Source: Piromyces finnis
Taxonomy: Eukaryota > Neocallimastigomycota > Neocallimastigomycetes > Neocallimastigales > Neocallimastigaceae
Direction: 5' to 3'
Length of the DNA: 64,000 nucleotides
Assembly: GCA_002104945.1 (NCBI GenBank)
Contig: MCFH01000006.1
Coordinates: 310,001 to 374,000 of the forward strand
In this document: in pieces, positions 1 to 14,600 of the stretch
Numbering within the stretch: the stretch's first letter is position 1
Layout: every line of letters starts with the position of its first letter
The notes under the pieces: model-generated
What the model was told of the DNA's origin: nothing
The model's input: the letters and a program-made list of their open reading frames with translations, nothing else
Databases searched by the model: none
Program-made: the position numbers and the translations under genes

Positions 1-1102
1 AATAAATAAATCAAAGTAGTTATATACATATTATAAATATTGATGTGGGTTGAGTACTCTAAGAAAGACTATAACCAATCAATTTCCCTCCTCCTCTATA
101 TAGAGTGTATATGTGAGTGTTTTTTTTTTTTTTAAGGCTTTATCAAATTAGAAAATACTTTTATAAAAAAAAAATATTGTTATACTATTTAACTATTTAG
201 TCTATTTCATTTAATTTCTTTAAAAAATTCAAAAGCATATATATACAAAGCAAAATTGGGATCTTCTTAGCAAAAAATGTCTTGTTTATTTATTATAATA
301 ATTATCTTTTTTACAAATTTTAATTGGACAAGGGAATTTCAAAAATTATTAAATTTAAAACAATTAGGTGTTTAGCTCTTTTTTTATATAAAGTCCTATT
401 CCTACAATCATTCCTACGGTCATTCCTATAATAGTATAATAGGAATAAACAATTATTTGGAGCAAATAGGAATAACAAATTAAACTATTTTCACATCAAA
501 CTTTTTAAAAAAAAAAAAATAGAGTTTTCAGAAATATATGAAATGTTTAAAAAAGTGTGTGATGTGTTCGTTATTAAAAATTATAGGATGACCTTTTTTT
601 TAAAAAATAAAAATATTACTATTAATAATATATAATATATTTATTTAAAAAAAAAAAAAACTTTTTTATAACTTAATAATAATGACTTGTTTATATAATT
701 AATTATATACAATATATACAGTTTAGTTGATAGGATAACTACTAATTCTAATAAATAATTTTCACACTTTTAATGAGTAATAATATAGATAATAATAATA
801 ACAATAATTATAGTAATATAATATTTTTTGTAATAAGTAGATATATATTTTTTTAAAAAAAAAAAAAGTTCTATTATAATGAGCATGAATGATTGCTTAT
901 TTAAGTAATGAATAAATAACAAATATTTAATTTTCTTTTTTTTTTTTAAATATTTAGAATGAAAAGAGAGGGGGGAAAGTATATATTATTATTGAAAGTT
1001 TTATTATTTTTTTTTTTAATATACAAAATACAAAAAAAATATTATTTACATAAAAAAAAAAAAAGATTAAACAAATAAAAAGCTAATTCCATATTATACC
1101 TT

Positions 1103-1138
<36 letters not shown>

Positions 1139-3030
1139 CATATTAAAATATTTAAATTGGTATAATCTCTTCTTTTTAAATAAAAGTCATTTAAAAAAAA
1201 AAAACTATTATTTTTAATATACATAAAATTACTTATTTTATGTTATTATGGTTATTTGTTGTTATTTTTATCTATATTTCTATTGTCTAAAAAATCAATT
1301 CATTACTTTTAAAATTTACGAAATGTATTATAATTATAATTTTTTTTAAACTCTATTAATATTAAAAAAAAAAAAAAAAAAGTTATCGATAATAATTTAT
1401 AAATTTTATTTACAATCCTCACTTTGACAATAAAAAATTATTCATAACTCTTCTTTTTTTTCATTGTACTCCCATTTTCTTTCATCTTGTTTCTTGATTT
1501 TATGTCATATAATTCTTTAGCATTTTGGTTAGGATCACAAAACAAAAAATAAAATAAAAAATCAATATAGTTTTTTGATATTTATATATCAAATAAAAAT
1601 GATGAAACCTTTCTTTCCTTTTTTTTTTTTTTTTTTATTTAAACAATAATACAATACAACCAATTTTACATATATATTAATAATCATTATTATTAATAAT
1701 TCAGTTGTAATGGTTAGTTTTATAGATCAATCAAATAAATTATAATTTTAAATTTCTTTAAATCCTAACCTTTTATAATATAAAAATAAAAAAAAACAAA
1801 GCATATTGCTATCATTAAAATACTTTATTATTATAATAAAAATAAATATTAAATATTAATGTTTTATTGTATACTTGTAACTCTGCTTTTTTTTTTTACT
1901 TTTATTTAGTTATCAAAAAAAAAAAATAAATAAACAACTTATAAACCACGAATTAATACAAAATAAAGTCAAAGTTTTAAAAATATTTTTTTTTCTTACT
2001 TTTTATGTAGATATTAAAAAGATTAAAGTTGTAGTTTTTATTTATTTTTTATTTACATACGTGCATTTTTTGTAATAAAAAATAATAATCCTGAAAGGCT
2101 TTTTTAAAGAAAAAAAAAAAAAAATTTAAAAGTCAGTCGTTCTTGATATAAATCTTATTATTATTATTTCTGTAATTATTATCACCATTTTATTGTTGAC
2201 TTAGCCAATATAACATTGTGTTCAAATTATAGCGTTGTTGTGTAAAATGACTGATGATCTTAATAATCATAATACCATTTCATCCTTTTATTTAATCGTT
2301 TTTATTATTGAAAGAAAAGTGTTTAATGTCTTTTTTTTAATAGGATTCTTTTCTAAACCACTTAAAATACCCACCACATCACCCTTCCTTTCCCTACAAA
2401 AAAATAAAAAAAAAACTTTTTTTTTTTAAATAGATAATAGTTACATTCATATTATATTTTCATAATATAATTTAATGTATCTATCAATATATTTAAATAA
2501 TATTATTAATAAATGAAATGAAGAATTTTAAATTTAATTATATAATATTAATATAATATAGAAATATATTAAAATATATTAAAATCATATAATACATTCT
2601 ATTGAATCATTGAAAAAAGAAAATTTATTATTTCAAGTGACTTAACCTAATTAAAATAGAAATCTATTCTTTTTATATAATTAATATAATTGCCATTTCA
2701 TTATAATATATTTAAAAAAACATCTATCATTTATATGAATATATTGAATAATAAATTAACTATATATTGTACACTTAAAATAAAAAAAGTAAACTAAAAA
2801 GCTTTTCGTTTTTAAAAAAATATATAATAGAATATAAATAATAAATATATAATAATATAAGCTATCCTATAGTTAATATATTAAGATAAATTCATCTTTT
2901 TTAAAAAAAACTTTAAAAACAGTCTTTCCTTTAAATAATAAAAAAATAGTTATATATTATATATATAAAAATATAATTGTATCTATATAAAAAATCGTAT
3001 TATTAATAAGACTTTAATCATCATTTCAAT
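1..3030. other. AT-rich intergenic DNA, no gene seen
   Basis: Very AT-rich sequence with many A and T homopolymers. The only ATG-initiated frame of note (2235-2429, 64 codons) ends in a poly-Lys/Phe stretch read out of homopolymers and has no recognisable domain, so I do not call it. A short stem of about 8 bp is visible near 422-446. Confidence 0.7.
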
Positions 3031-3038
3031 CATCATAG

Positions 3039-3385
3039 TCAAAGTCAAAGTCAAAGTCATAGTCATAGTCATAGTCATAGTAATAGTAATCGGTAATAGT
3101 CAAAGTAATAGTAATAGTCAAAGTAATAGTAATAGTCAAAGTAATAGTAATAGTAATAGTAATAGTAATAGTAAGAGTCATAGTAATAGTAATAGTAAGA
3201 GCCATAGTAAGTAATAGTAATAGTAATAGTCAAAGTAATAGTAATAGTAATAGTAATAGTAATAGTAATAGTAATAGTAATCGGTAATAGTAAGAGTAAT
3301 AGTAATAGTAATAGTAATAGTAATAGTAATAGTCATAGTAATAGTAATAGTAATAGTAATCGGTAATAGTAAGAGTCATAGTAAT
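3039..3385. repeat. AGTAAT/AGTCAT hexanucleotide satellite
   Basis: About 350 bp of head-to-tail six-base units, mostly AGTAAT with AGTCAT, AGTCAA and AGTAAG variants. The variants come in small blocks: AGTCAA then AGTCAT at the left edge, AGTAAT in the middle. A longer interruption containing ATCGGTAATAGT recurs several times, suggesting higher-order amplification. No open reading frame runs through it. Confidence 0.9.
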
Positions 3386-3482
3386 AATGAAATGAAAAAA
3401 ATTAATTGTAATTAATAGAAATACCCTGGATAATCATTATTAAAAATAATAATAGAAGAAATAGACACTTTAAATCAAGTCT

Positions 3483-3523
3483 ATAGCTCTTCATGTCATC
3501 GTTTAACGTCCATGAAGAGCTAT
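3483..3523. repeat. Perfect 13-bp inverted repeat (hairpin)
   Basis: The arm ATAGCTCTTCATG (3483-3495) is followed after 15 bases by its exact reverse complement (3511-3523). It is richer in G+C than its surroundings. There is no T-tract or neighbouring gene that would make it a conventional terminator. It could be a cruciform, a remnant of a small foldback element or the stem of a small RNA. Confidence 0.8.
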
Positions 3524-3529
3524 TCATTT

Positions 3530-6500
3530 TCTATTTTCTATTTTTTATTTTAAATAAAGATGTATACTAGAAATGATAAAAGAGTTGTGTATGTATAGAA
3601 ATATTAACTATAAATGAAAAATGTTATTAAGGTTAGAGAGTTATTGTTGTTTTCATAGTAATACTGTAACAACTACTACTATTAATATTAATAATAAAAG
3701 CATAACATTACTACTATTTTTTTTTTTTTTTTTTAGTGATTACTACTTTTTATTATTAACATCTTTTTATTATTTTTTTTTATAAAACATAAAGGTTAGT
3801 TTAAAACAAAAATTTTTAAAAATTTCTTTTCCCTCTCCTTAAAAAAAGTTATCTTTGGTATTCTCCTTAAATCTTTTATTTTTTTTATGTAAAACACAAA
3901 TGACTGCCGTTGCTGTTGTTTGATATTTTTAAAACATTTTTATTCTAATTTAGCATGCAATATTTTGAAGATTATTGATATTTTTTATTTTTTTTAGTTT
4001 ATAAAATAAGTGCTCTTTTTATTGCATTTTTTATTCTTTCTATGTAATACGAACTAATAGTATTATTACTATTACTATTAATGTTATCAATGATATAATA
4101 TTACTACTAAAACTTTGATACACATCACATTAAAAAGCCTATAGTAATAAATATAAATGGATGAAATAATAGTAACATAAATAAATTTATTATAAAATCC
4201 AATAAATAAATTAAACTTTAAATAAATAGCATCATTTTAAAAAATAGATGATAGTTTATATATGGTATAATAATATTAAAATATATTTAATCTTGTTATT
4301 TACATATATATTAATATATGAATATAGTATATTATAATATATCAATAATGAAAATAAAAAAAATAATGTTTAGTAACTTTAAAAATTAATTCAATTCTAT
4401 TGACTATTTATTTTTATATATATTCAGAATATAACATAACCTATATATTAAATACGTCTTTACCAATGATTTATTCAATCAACTAATATATTCAATAATA
4501 TATAATTAATTTTTATTCATCATGGTGTAAATTAATATATCATATCAAAAAGTAAATTATAATTTTTAATATATTACCAATATATAAAAAATTAATTAGA
4601 ATGAATATATATTAATTTTTTAATTTCATTATATATTGTAAAATAAAAACAATATATTATGATCATTTAATTCCACAAATGAAATTATATTGATTTATAT
4701 CAACCTATTTATTATTTCTATTTAACAAAAAAGGAATGGAACATCTTTTCAAATATTGTTTATATATTTATATAAATTAATCCATATATTAAATTTAATA
4801 TCTATTTCCTATATATTATTTATATAATATTATATAGCGTAATATATATTACAATAAAGTTAAAAATAAAATATTCTCATTTAATTAAATGGATATATAT
4901 GGCTAGATTAATTATTATTTATTTAGAATAATTAATTCTTTCATTCACAATAATAATAATGTATACTATACATCATACAAATAACGGAATATAAAATGTT
5001 ATATAAAATAATATATAATTACTCTATATTAATAATAAAAAACACAATTAAAATAAAAAGGTAGTATATATTGTAGGACTCTATCATGAATTAAAATTAA
5101 ATCAAAAAATAAAATAATTCAATAGAATCCATATAATAAATTATAATAATTATTCCTTTAAAAAAAAAAGATTAAACTTTAATAAATATAAAATTTTAAA
5201 TATTTTTTTTTATTTCTATTAATTAAAAAAATTGACTATAATAAATAAAATATTAATTATAAATAAATTAACTTAAATAATAGTTCAGGATTTAATTATT
5301 GTTAAAAAAAAAAAAAGGCAAAAAAGGGATAATATAAAATTTCAATACCTGGATTTGAGGGTAAATCAGAATTATTTTACAATGATTGAACCATGCTAAA
5401 AAGTAAAATGTTAAAAAGATGGATAGATGAATGAGAATAAAATAATATACATACATGAAAAAAAGTGAAATAGAGTAAAAATCAAATTATATTTTTTGAG
5501 TTAGATCATAACATAATGACATTGTATACTTTTGAATTTGTATGTATGAATATTTAATAGAAATTAAACTTTTTTTTTTAATTCCAAATAATAGTAACCA
5601 TCAAATTAGTCAGGTTGATATGTTGCAAAAGTTTCCTATTTACTCTATGAAAATTTATTATTATTATGTAGTAGTTTTGAATAAGTTTGCTATTGTAAAA
5701 AAAATCCCTTAGAGTATGGTTTTCATTTTATTCACTTCCTTTGTAAAAAAATTTTTTTGTGGTGTTGTATATAAAATTAAAAATTTAAATATATCATAAA
5801 TATACTACAAATATATTGTAAATTACTTTTTCAATAAAATTTTAATCATTTTAGCATATACTATATTAAATTAATAATATATAGACTAATTAATTTTTTT
5901 AATAATGACTTAATTAGTACACAATTAATTAATATTTAAAATAGATTAAAAAAAAAACATCCTTAGATTGATTTCCTTTTTAAGAACAGTTTATCTTAAT
6001 ATATTATTCTATTTCAAAAAGATACTATTTTTATTATTGTTTAAAATTAAGGTTTATAAAGTTTGTATACTTTACATAATATATAGTTAAATGAAATATA
6101 TAGTCTTTATATTAATAAACTATTTATTTTAATATATCAGATAATATATGACAGAGTATATAAATCTATCATCACCAAAATTTTCAAACTTTTAATTCCA
6201 AAGTTTATTTTATAATAAAATAATTTTTGTTACAGAATAGTTTATTGATAATTAAAAAATAAACAAAAAAAAAAAAGATAGAAAATAATATGAATAATAG
6301 TTAAATTAATTTTTTATAAAAATGGTTTAACAGGAAAATTAGTTTACTTTTTTTTTTTATAGGTAGGAATAAATGTGGTTTATTTTCTCAACAGGATAAC
6401 AAATATAAGGTGTATTAAAGCAGACAATTTTTTTATTGCATTTTATTAGAATAAATCAAACCTTTATGGTTGATTTTATGAATTTTTCATTGGCTTAACC

Positions 6501-7590
6501 TGAATAATGTTTCAAAAATTAATGGTTTTTCAAGGTACTGTCATGGATCAACTTTTTTTTTTGTATGCTTGTTTATTTATATGTTTCATAATAAATTTTA
6601 ATACTACTTACCAATCGGCCGCTAAAATAATATTTCATGATTTATATATATATATATTTTTATCATTTTCAATTTATTTATTACTAGTAATGAGAACATT
6701 CCTCTCCCCTTCAATTAACTAGTAATTATCTTGTATTATTTTTATTAGTTATAACCCATTTTAAATATATATAAATTTAATTAATATGAGACTATTATAC
6801 TATATAATAGGAATAAAAAATAATAATAATCATAGTAATAACTCTTATAACATTTATAACAATATTCATGACATTTGTAGTAGCATTTATAGTAGTATTT
6901 ATAAAAGCATAATATCTATGATAACTTTAATAACATTTGTAGTAGTATTTATAGTAATATTTATAAAACATACAATTCATAACAATGCTTTAATACGAAA
7001 GAGTTTATATTAGTAATTATCATCTTTTTATTATATATAGGAAATTAAATTTTATATTCCTTTCAAAAAAATTTTTTAATATATTACTAATAGTATTACT
7101 ATATATAATATATATGTAATACTAAATTTCTATATACTATCTTTATATATTATTTTTATAATTAATTAAATGACCTATCTAATTTATTTTCATGGTTGAA
7201 TACAATATATTAATAATATATGTTTTAATATATTTAAAAAACGTTTTTAATAATTAAATTATAATTTAATTTAATAATATATTATTGTAATATATTTAAA
7301 TATTATTTTCATCCCATTTCTTTTTATTTATTTAATTATTTAATAGTAAAAAGAAAAACATTAGGTGTAAGATACATTGAATAAGCAGAGGATGATATAA
7401 AGAAAATTATAAAAATGTAAAAACTTTTGTAGTTACATTATGATAAAGACTATTTTAAATTCTTTTTTTTTTTAATCCATTATATTCATTTTTGTTATTC
7501 ATCCATATTAAAATAATTATTCTTTGCCAGGATGAGTAACCTTACTACTTGAAATTACTAAAAAATATATATAGATATTAAAATATCACA
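3530..7590. other. AT-rich intergenic DNA, no gene seen
   Basis: Low-complexity sequence dominated by TATATT/AATATA words. The short frames at 6507-6722 and 6786-7013 are Ile/Asn/Tyr-rich translations of such words, with no domain and no neighbouring splice structure, so I leave them uncalled. Confidence 0.65.
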
Positions 7591-7596
7591 ACATAT

Positions 7597-7660
7597 TGTG
7601 AAAAAGAAAGGTACCTTAACATAAAAAGGATTTATGTTAAGGTACTTTTCTTTTTACACA
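7597..7660. repeat. Near-perfect inverted repeat, about 29-bp arms
   Basis: The left arm (7597-7625) contains GGTACCTTAACATAAA. The right arm (7631-7660) is its reverse complement over about 29 bases with one mismatch and one single-base gap. Only five bases separate the arms. This is far longer than expected by chance even in AT-rich DNA, and the arms include a GGTACC/GGTACT core. It could extrude as a cruciform or be transcribed as a hairpin. No coding sequence lies within 3 kb. Confidence 0.88.
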
Positions 7661-10650
7661 TGATTTATTAATCTGTTTTATTTTTTACCTTTTTCTATAT
7701 TATTATATATAATTTAAAAAGAGTCATGGTATGTCAATGGTGCTATGCTTAATAGGTAGTAGTGTAGTGTAGTTGGTAATTGGGAAAAGTACGTCCCTTT
7801 TAAAGTTTATTAAAATGATTTAAACAATTGGTAACATTTAAGGCCATTCTTTTAAAAAAAAAGTTTATTAATATGATATATTATCAATATATTATTAATA
7901 AATAGTAATATATAGTAATAATTTGATTTCCATTTAAAATTTCATATAGCATATATTACAATAGAAATTAAATATAAAGAATCCACTTTATTATTAATCA
8001 TTTTTGAAATTTAAATTCCTCCTTTTTGAACTATTTATTTCATTACTATTCTATCATATATTATTATTAAATTACTCATAGGCAATAAAAAAATCTATTG
8101 GTAGAATTGAAATTTAATAATATATAAAAGTTTATGTATCATTCTAATAATAAATTTTTTTATTTTTTTAAAAGGTACTTTTGCTATAGAAGATAGTTGA
8201 TATTATTATTATATTTAGTGGTATTATTATTATCGTTGTTGTTTAAATCCTATAAACTAAAAATAAAAGGAATACTCTTATTATCTTATTATATAATGAT
8301 AATAATAATAATATATACTAACCTCCTGATTTGAAGAAATAATTAATGATTGTGCTTAGTGAATTGAAATAAGCATGTACAGTAAGAGACAAAAAAGATT
8401 TGAATATATATTGTGAAAGAAGGATTTTAGATTATTATATTAAATTTTCTTTAAAAAGATATTTATTATTTTTTTTAATGTCATAAATGTTTGATAAGAT
8501 ATGAAATTTAAAATTTGTACATTTTGGCTTCTATTTATGAATTAAAAGGATTTATGCTTATTATTGCTCCTGACTATTGTAATACTACACTTTTATACTC
8601 TAAATAAATAAATCTTTTATACTAACTCCACATCAACATAATGTGTTGTTACCTTTATTATTCATCTATTATTATGAAATAAATTTTATTATTTTGTTGC
8701 TGGTTATTATCATTTGCTGTGACTATTACAACCATTTATTATTTATTTAATATTATTTATTATCCTACGATTAAAAGTAGCAGCTTTAACTACATTTTTA
8801 GATGATGCTATCTTTTATGATTAATATATTGTAATTGCTAATTTCAATTTAATAAAATATCAATTAATATATTGTAGGATTAAATGAAAAGTAATAAATT
8901 ATCATTGTTTATAAATAAAAGAGTGTAACCCTTTCACAAAAATAAAAAAAATATATATCATTTCATCTATTGTAAAATATTGTAAAGTACTACTTTTCTA
9001 ATCGTGCATTTAGATAATGAATATTTTATTTTTTTTTAAATAAAAAAATAACTACACCAAATAATTTCAATAATAATAAAAAAAAAAGTCTTAATAAGCC
9101 ATTTTATAGTTTATACAAGATAACCATACCCTTTGCTTAGTTTTCTTTATAGGATAGCCAAATTTTTATATACAAATGATATATGATATATAAATATAAT
9201 CTATTCTATGTTCATTAATAATAAATATATAAAAATCGATTTTTAATCTATTCTTGTATTATTATTCAATATATTAACTGTAATTAATATAAAAGCATAA
9301 AGTTACCATTTTTATTAATATAGATGAATTCATTTTATGTTTATTTTTACTATTGAAAATATATTAACACTCTAAAGATACATAGATTAAAAGTATATAT
9401 TATATTATATTAAATACATTATAAAGCAATAATTATATATGGTAATTTATGTATCCTATATATTATATGTTACTGAAGACACATTTTTAATATAGTTAAG
9501 GTTATTTAAGTTAGTATGTAAAAAACATTAAATCTAGTCTATCTTTTTATTTATTTAAATAAAATATTATATTATATTATTCAATTATTCATAATATATA
9601 GGATTGATTATTTTCAATTGAATAAAGAATAAATTTTAAGTTAATATAAATTAAAGTTAATTAAAATTTATTTATTAAAGGTTAATGTCTACATGACAGT
9701 TAATTATATAATAGAATTAAATATATTATTATAGTATTAAAATAGTATTTGTATACTTATTCACAATATATTATAACTAAATTAAAATGTATACTATAAA
9801 CATGTTTATGAGATGAATACTATTTTTAATATATTATCAATATTTCTACATCTATAGAATATAGGTACAATATATTTAAATATAATTGTATTACTATTCA
9901 TAGTATATAGGATTGAACTATTATAAAATAAAAATTTAAAGTGTAATATAATATATAATAGAATAACATATAATATATACAATATATTATATAATAAATA
10001 CATAATATATATTACATTAATAAATTATCCTATATATTAAATATCATTATTATACATATTATACATGTAATACCATAAAACTTAATATTGGATATACTTT
10101 ATTTAATAAATTTTTTTATTTTATATATAAACAAGCATATAAACTTTGTTATTTATATTAATATATTATTATAATATATTAACATGCTATTGATAATAAA
10201 TTATTAATATTTTATATAATATATTATCATTCATATTATCCAAATGTCACATATATTTTGAATTAATAATCGGAATATATTAAATCATAATTTACAATAG
10301 ATATAATATACAGAGTTAATTAATTAATATTTTATATACATATATACATCATTATATTTTAATATATTATTATATATGTAATATTAATTGCAATTCTATA
10401 CCTCATTTTTTTCTTTTTTAAATTAAATTAATTCAAAATAAACAATTTATTATTTTATTTTTTTAATATATTATTTTATTTAATTTTTTTTTATTCTTTT
10501 TTTTTTTTGAAAAATTTCATCATTTAATATATGTATTAACTTTTGAATTTTATTTTTAACATTTTATTTCTTTTTTTAAATGATATAAATATATTACTTT
10601 TTTTTTTTCATTTTTTCCTTTTTTTTTTTTTTTTTTTTTTCAGCTTTAAT

Positions 10651-10686
<36 letters not shown>

Positions 10687-11530
10687 AGTAAAAGAAATAT
10701 TAAAAAAATTATAACAAAACCTTTATACCTTTACTTTATTTCTTTTTCATTATACCTTTTTTTTTTATAGGTAGAACGATAACGTCATTATTGAACTCAC
10801 TTATTAAAGAAATACTATTAAAAATACAAACTTTTATACTTCAAATTTATAATATTTTATTTCACTCTTTTTGTTAACCAATATAAAGAAATATATCTAT
10901 TAGCTAACAAGCATTGCTATAAAGAATAGATAAAAATAATTAATAGTCAAATTATATATAACAAATTACTTATTTCAAATACCATATAAGCCACAAATAA
11001 TTAAATGAATTTATAAAAAAAGGAAAAGAAAAAAAAAAAAACTACTCAGTATAATCTCATTTAAATATTGCTATTATCATCATAGTTATTTTTTTAAATT
11101 TTCTATGATATCATAAAATATTATTGCTATAAAAATTAAACAGAATTTTATTTTACACTACAAAACAGTGTTTTTAATAATATATAGTAATAAAATAAAG
11201 TATATAATAATATAATATTTTTTACTTCATAAAAGGTAAAATTTCATGAATAAAATTATATTATGATAGCATTTGACATAAAAATATATAGATATATTTA
11301 TAATAATATATATAGAAAAATAAAAAATATAAAAATAAATATGTATTAATATTTATTGATATATTAATAAAATATATATGAAACAAAAAAAAATTTTTCT
11401 ATAATTTGAAATTATTTAAATTTTTTTTAAACTTTACACCTATTTTAATAAATAAATAGTTACAAAAAATTTTTTTAATAAATTTAATTTTTATTAATGA
11501 TTTTTTTTTATATAGTATCTACATATATTT
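7661..11530. other. AT-rich intergenic DNA upstream of the Ser/Thr-rich gene
   Basis: No gene is supported. The frame at 10543-10770 is a poly-Phe/poly-Asn read-through of a T-tract and an (AAT)n tract at about 10653-10681, and is rejected. The last part (about 11530-11575) is a pyrimidine-rich run followed by an A-tract about 60 bases before the next start codon, the kind of nucleosome-poor promoter tract common upstream of genes in AT-rich fungi. Confidence 0.6.
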
Positions 11531-11635
11531 TCTTTTTCTTTTCTTTTCTTTTTTTTTTTTAAAAAAAAAAAAAGAGTTTTATTGTAACAGATAAAACATT
11601 ATTTTTTATATCATCCAAAAATACTATAAAAAATA

Positions 11636-14600
11636 ATGTCAAAATTAGGAAATATAACAACAAAGGCAAAGTCTTCTATAAATACATCCAAAAAACAAAA
11701 ATTAAATACCATGACCAGAAGTAAATCTTTAAAAAAATCTTGTATCTATAATCCATATGTCTTTCCATACAATCAAAATTTCCTATATTATAGCCCATTC
11801 CTTTTTCAAAACCCTTGTATGACCCCTATCATACCACCATCTAAACCAAAAAAATCTAAAAGTAAATCTAAAGCAACCCATTCTTCAGTCCTTTCCTCAA
11901 AAAATACATCTAATAAAAAAGGTAGTATCAGTAGTAATAGTACAAAGACAACATCAACAGCATCTACAACCACTACTACTTCTTCCACTCCTTCTACAAT
12001 CACTTCCACTACTAATGTAATAGCAACAAAAACAACTACTTCCACTACTACAACTTTACCATCCACTACCTCTCCTGTTAAATCCTCATCACCCATAAAT
12101 AATTATTCTTCAAAAAGTCATAGTCTATCGGCTACTACAACTTCTATACCATCTATTTCTACTTCATCAACTAATTCTTATGGTTTAGATCAACAACAAC
12201 AATTAGGATGTCGTATTAAAGGCCATACAGAAAAGGGTGAAGGTATTATATTAAATAAATTAACTTCAAGCCCAAAACCATCTTCTATTTATGAAAAGGA
12301 ACCTTCTACTTTTACCCCTGCTACCTCAAGTCCAAGTGGCACTTATACCAATAACAGTAGTTCATCTTCCTATTCTTCAAAGACAAATTCAAAGGATAAT
12401 TATATTAATAATGATTCTCATTATCCTTCCTCTCACACAAAATCTAATTCAACTTTTTCATACCCAATGACGAATACATCAGAATCATCTTATCCAACGT
12501 CTTCTTTTTCAGATAAATCAGCATCTTATCCATTGAATCACGGTAATCCAACTATAAAACCTTCTTCAGTTACTCAAACTATCAGTTATTCTCACAAAGA
12601 GACAACAGATCATTTTGATGTACCTTCTTCCATTACTTCATCAGAGTATAACATGGTAAATGATACTACATCAGGAAATCCAAAACATCTTCCTACCCCA
12701 CCAACAACACCATTAACTAAATGGAGCCCAAATTCTAAAAATGATCATTCTTCCTATTCATTCAATCCTTCTTGCTCAAAAAATATGGCCTCAACTTCAT
12801 ATGACTCTACGGAAAAGAAAACAGGTCTATTAGATTATTCTCATTCTCATCAAAACTCATCTACTACTTCCTTTTCAGATACTAGTTATTCTCATTCCCA
12901 GCAAACATCATCAAACACCATTCCAGATACTAGTTATTCCCATTCCCATCAAACATCATCAAACACCATTCCAGATACTAGTTATTCTCATTCCCATCAA
13001 ACATCATCAAACACCATTCCAGATACTAGTTATTCTCATTCCCATCAAACATCATCAAACACTATTCCAAATGCTAAGAGTTATGTTAATAAATATATTA
13101 GTACATCATTTGACATGAACTCATTGGATACTAATACCAAAATCAAAAAAGAAAATTCCAATTATAATTTTTCTTATGATAGTAGAAAGAGAAAGTATGA
13201 AGATAGTTCAAGTATGATGCCAAGGACTATAGAAAATTCAATCATGGAAAAATCACCAAAAATAGATTTTATATCTTCTAATTGTCGTCATCTTTCTGAT
13301 AATAATAAAATAGAGTCGGAAAGTTCTAGTTCATCATATCCTTTCTTTAATGATTCATACAATACCAGTCCTCAACATATGGATTCATTAACAAAGGATG
13401 AAAAAAATCCAAATTTTAAAAGTTATTCTAATAATTCTACCTTTACTAATTCTTTAAATACTAGTAATACTATGGTGGATACTTCATCTCCTCAAAAGAC
13501 AGTGTCTTCTTCCTATGAATCACAAAATTTAATGAGTAGTAAAACTAAAGTAAAAACTACAAAGTACAAGAGACCAAAAACATACACTACCAATATTCAA
13601 CTACTCTCCGAAGGTGCTAACATGGAATGGCTTAAAGAACAAGAAAAGAAACTTTATGCTAAACATGCCAGTCGTATGAATGCTAATCTTATGAACTCAT
13701 TATCAAAGACTGGATCCAGCAGTAATACTAAATCAACTTTTGTCGTAAAAACTTCATCACCACCTCCATCCTATAATACTTCTGTGAAATCATCATCACC
13801 ATCTCTTAATAATAATACCACCAATATGAAGGTTTCATCTCCAACTTCATCTTATGATAGTACTACCAAAGTGAAGTCTCCATCACCATCTTATGATACT
13901 ACTAGTATGAAACTTTCATCATCTCCAGCTCTGTCTTATGATGATAAAACAATTGGAAAAACTACAAAACCAACAATTCTTTCTTCTTACTCAACCTTTA
14001 AAACCCCATCTACTTTTGAACCCTCTTATTCCTTAAATAACTCACTTATAAAAAAAGAATATCCATCAAATTATTCTTCTTCTATGTCTTCTCAAAATAC
14101 TTCACAAGTTTTTCCATCTCCAACGTCCACAGCCTCTACTTTTGTTCACTCATCCTATCAAACTAAACCTTCAAGTATTCCTCCTGTTTCAATGACTACA
14201 TCTATGCCGACATCAACAACCACTTCTACTACAAATTATTCTTCATCCTATTATTCCTCATCGATGAATGATGGATCAGTTCATCACTATAACCATTCTA
14301 ATTCAATTCCATCTGAACGCTCCATTCATTCAACCTATCAAAATAACAATAACAATATGATCACATCGGATGTTATTTCACCAAATATGAATTCTCAATC
14401 AACCTCATCCTATCATTCTATGGCAATGCCAGCAGTGGTTTCAACTCCTTCTTCTTATACTCCTAGTCAAATGTCTTGTACCACACAAAACCAAAACACG
14501 TATCACAATAGATCAATGACAAGGGAAACTTCTTCCTATCATCATTATTCTTCAGCACCATCCCAAACTCCAATACCTATGGTTTTTGGGGAACCAAGAA

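Noticed and set aside
2235-2429. 64-codon frame
   Set aside because: Ends in homopolymer-encoded Lys/Phe and has no supporting signal.
3039-3385. CRISPR-like array
   Set aside because: Six-base tandem units without unique spacers in a eukaryotic context; it is a simple satellite.
6507-7013. Two short + frames rich in Ile, Tyr and Asn
   Set aside because: Composition mirrors the AT-rich background; no domain or splice partner.
10543-10770. 75-codon frame with Phe and Asn runs
   Set aside because: Read-through of a T-tract and an (AAT)n microsatellite.
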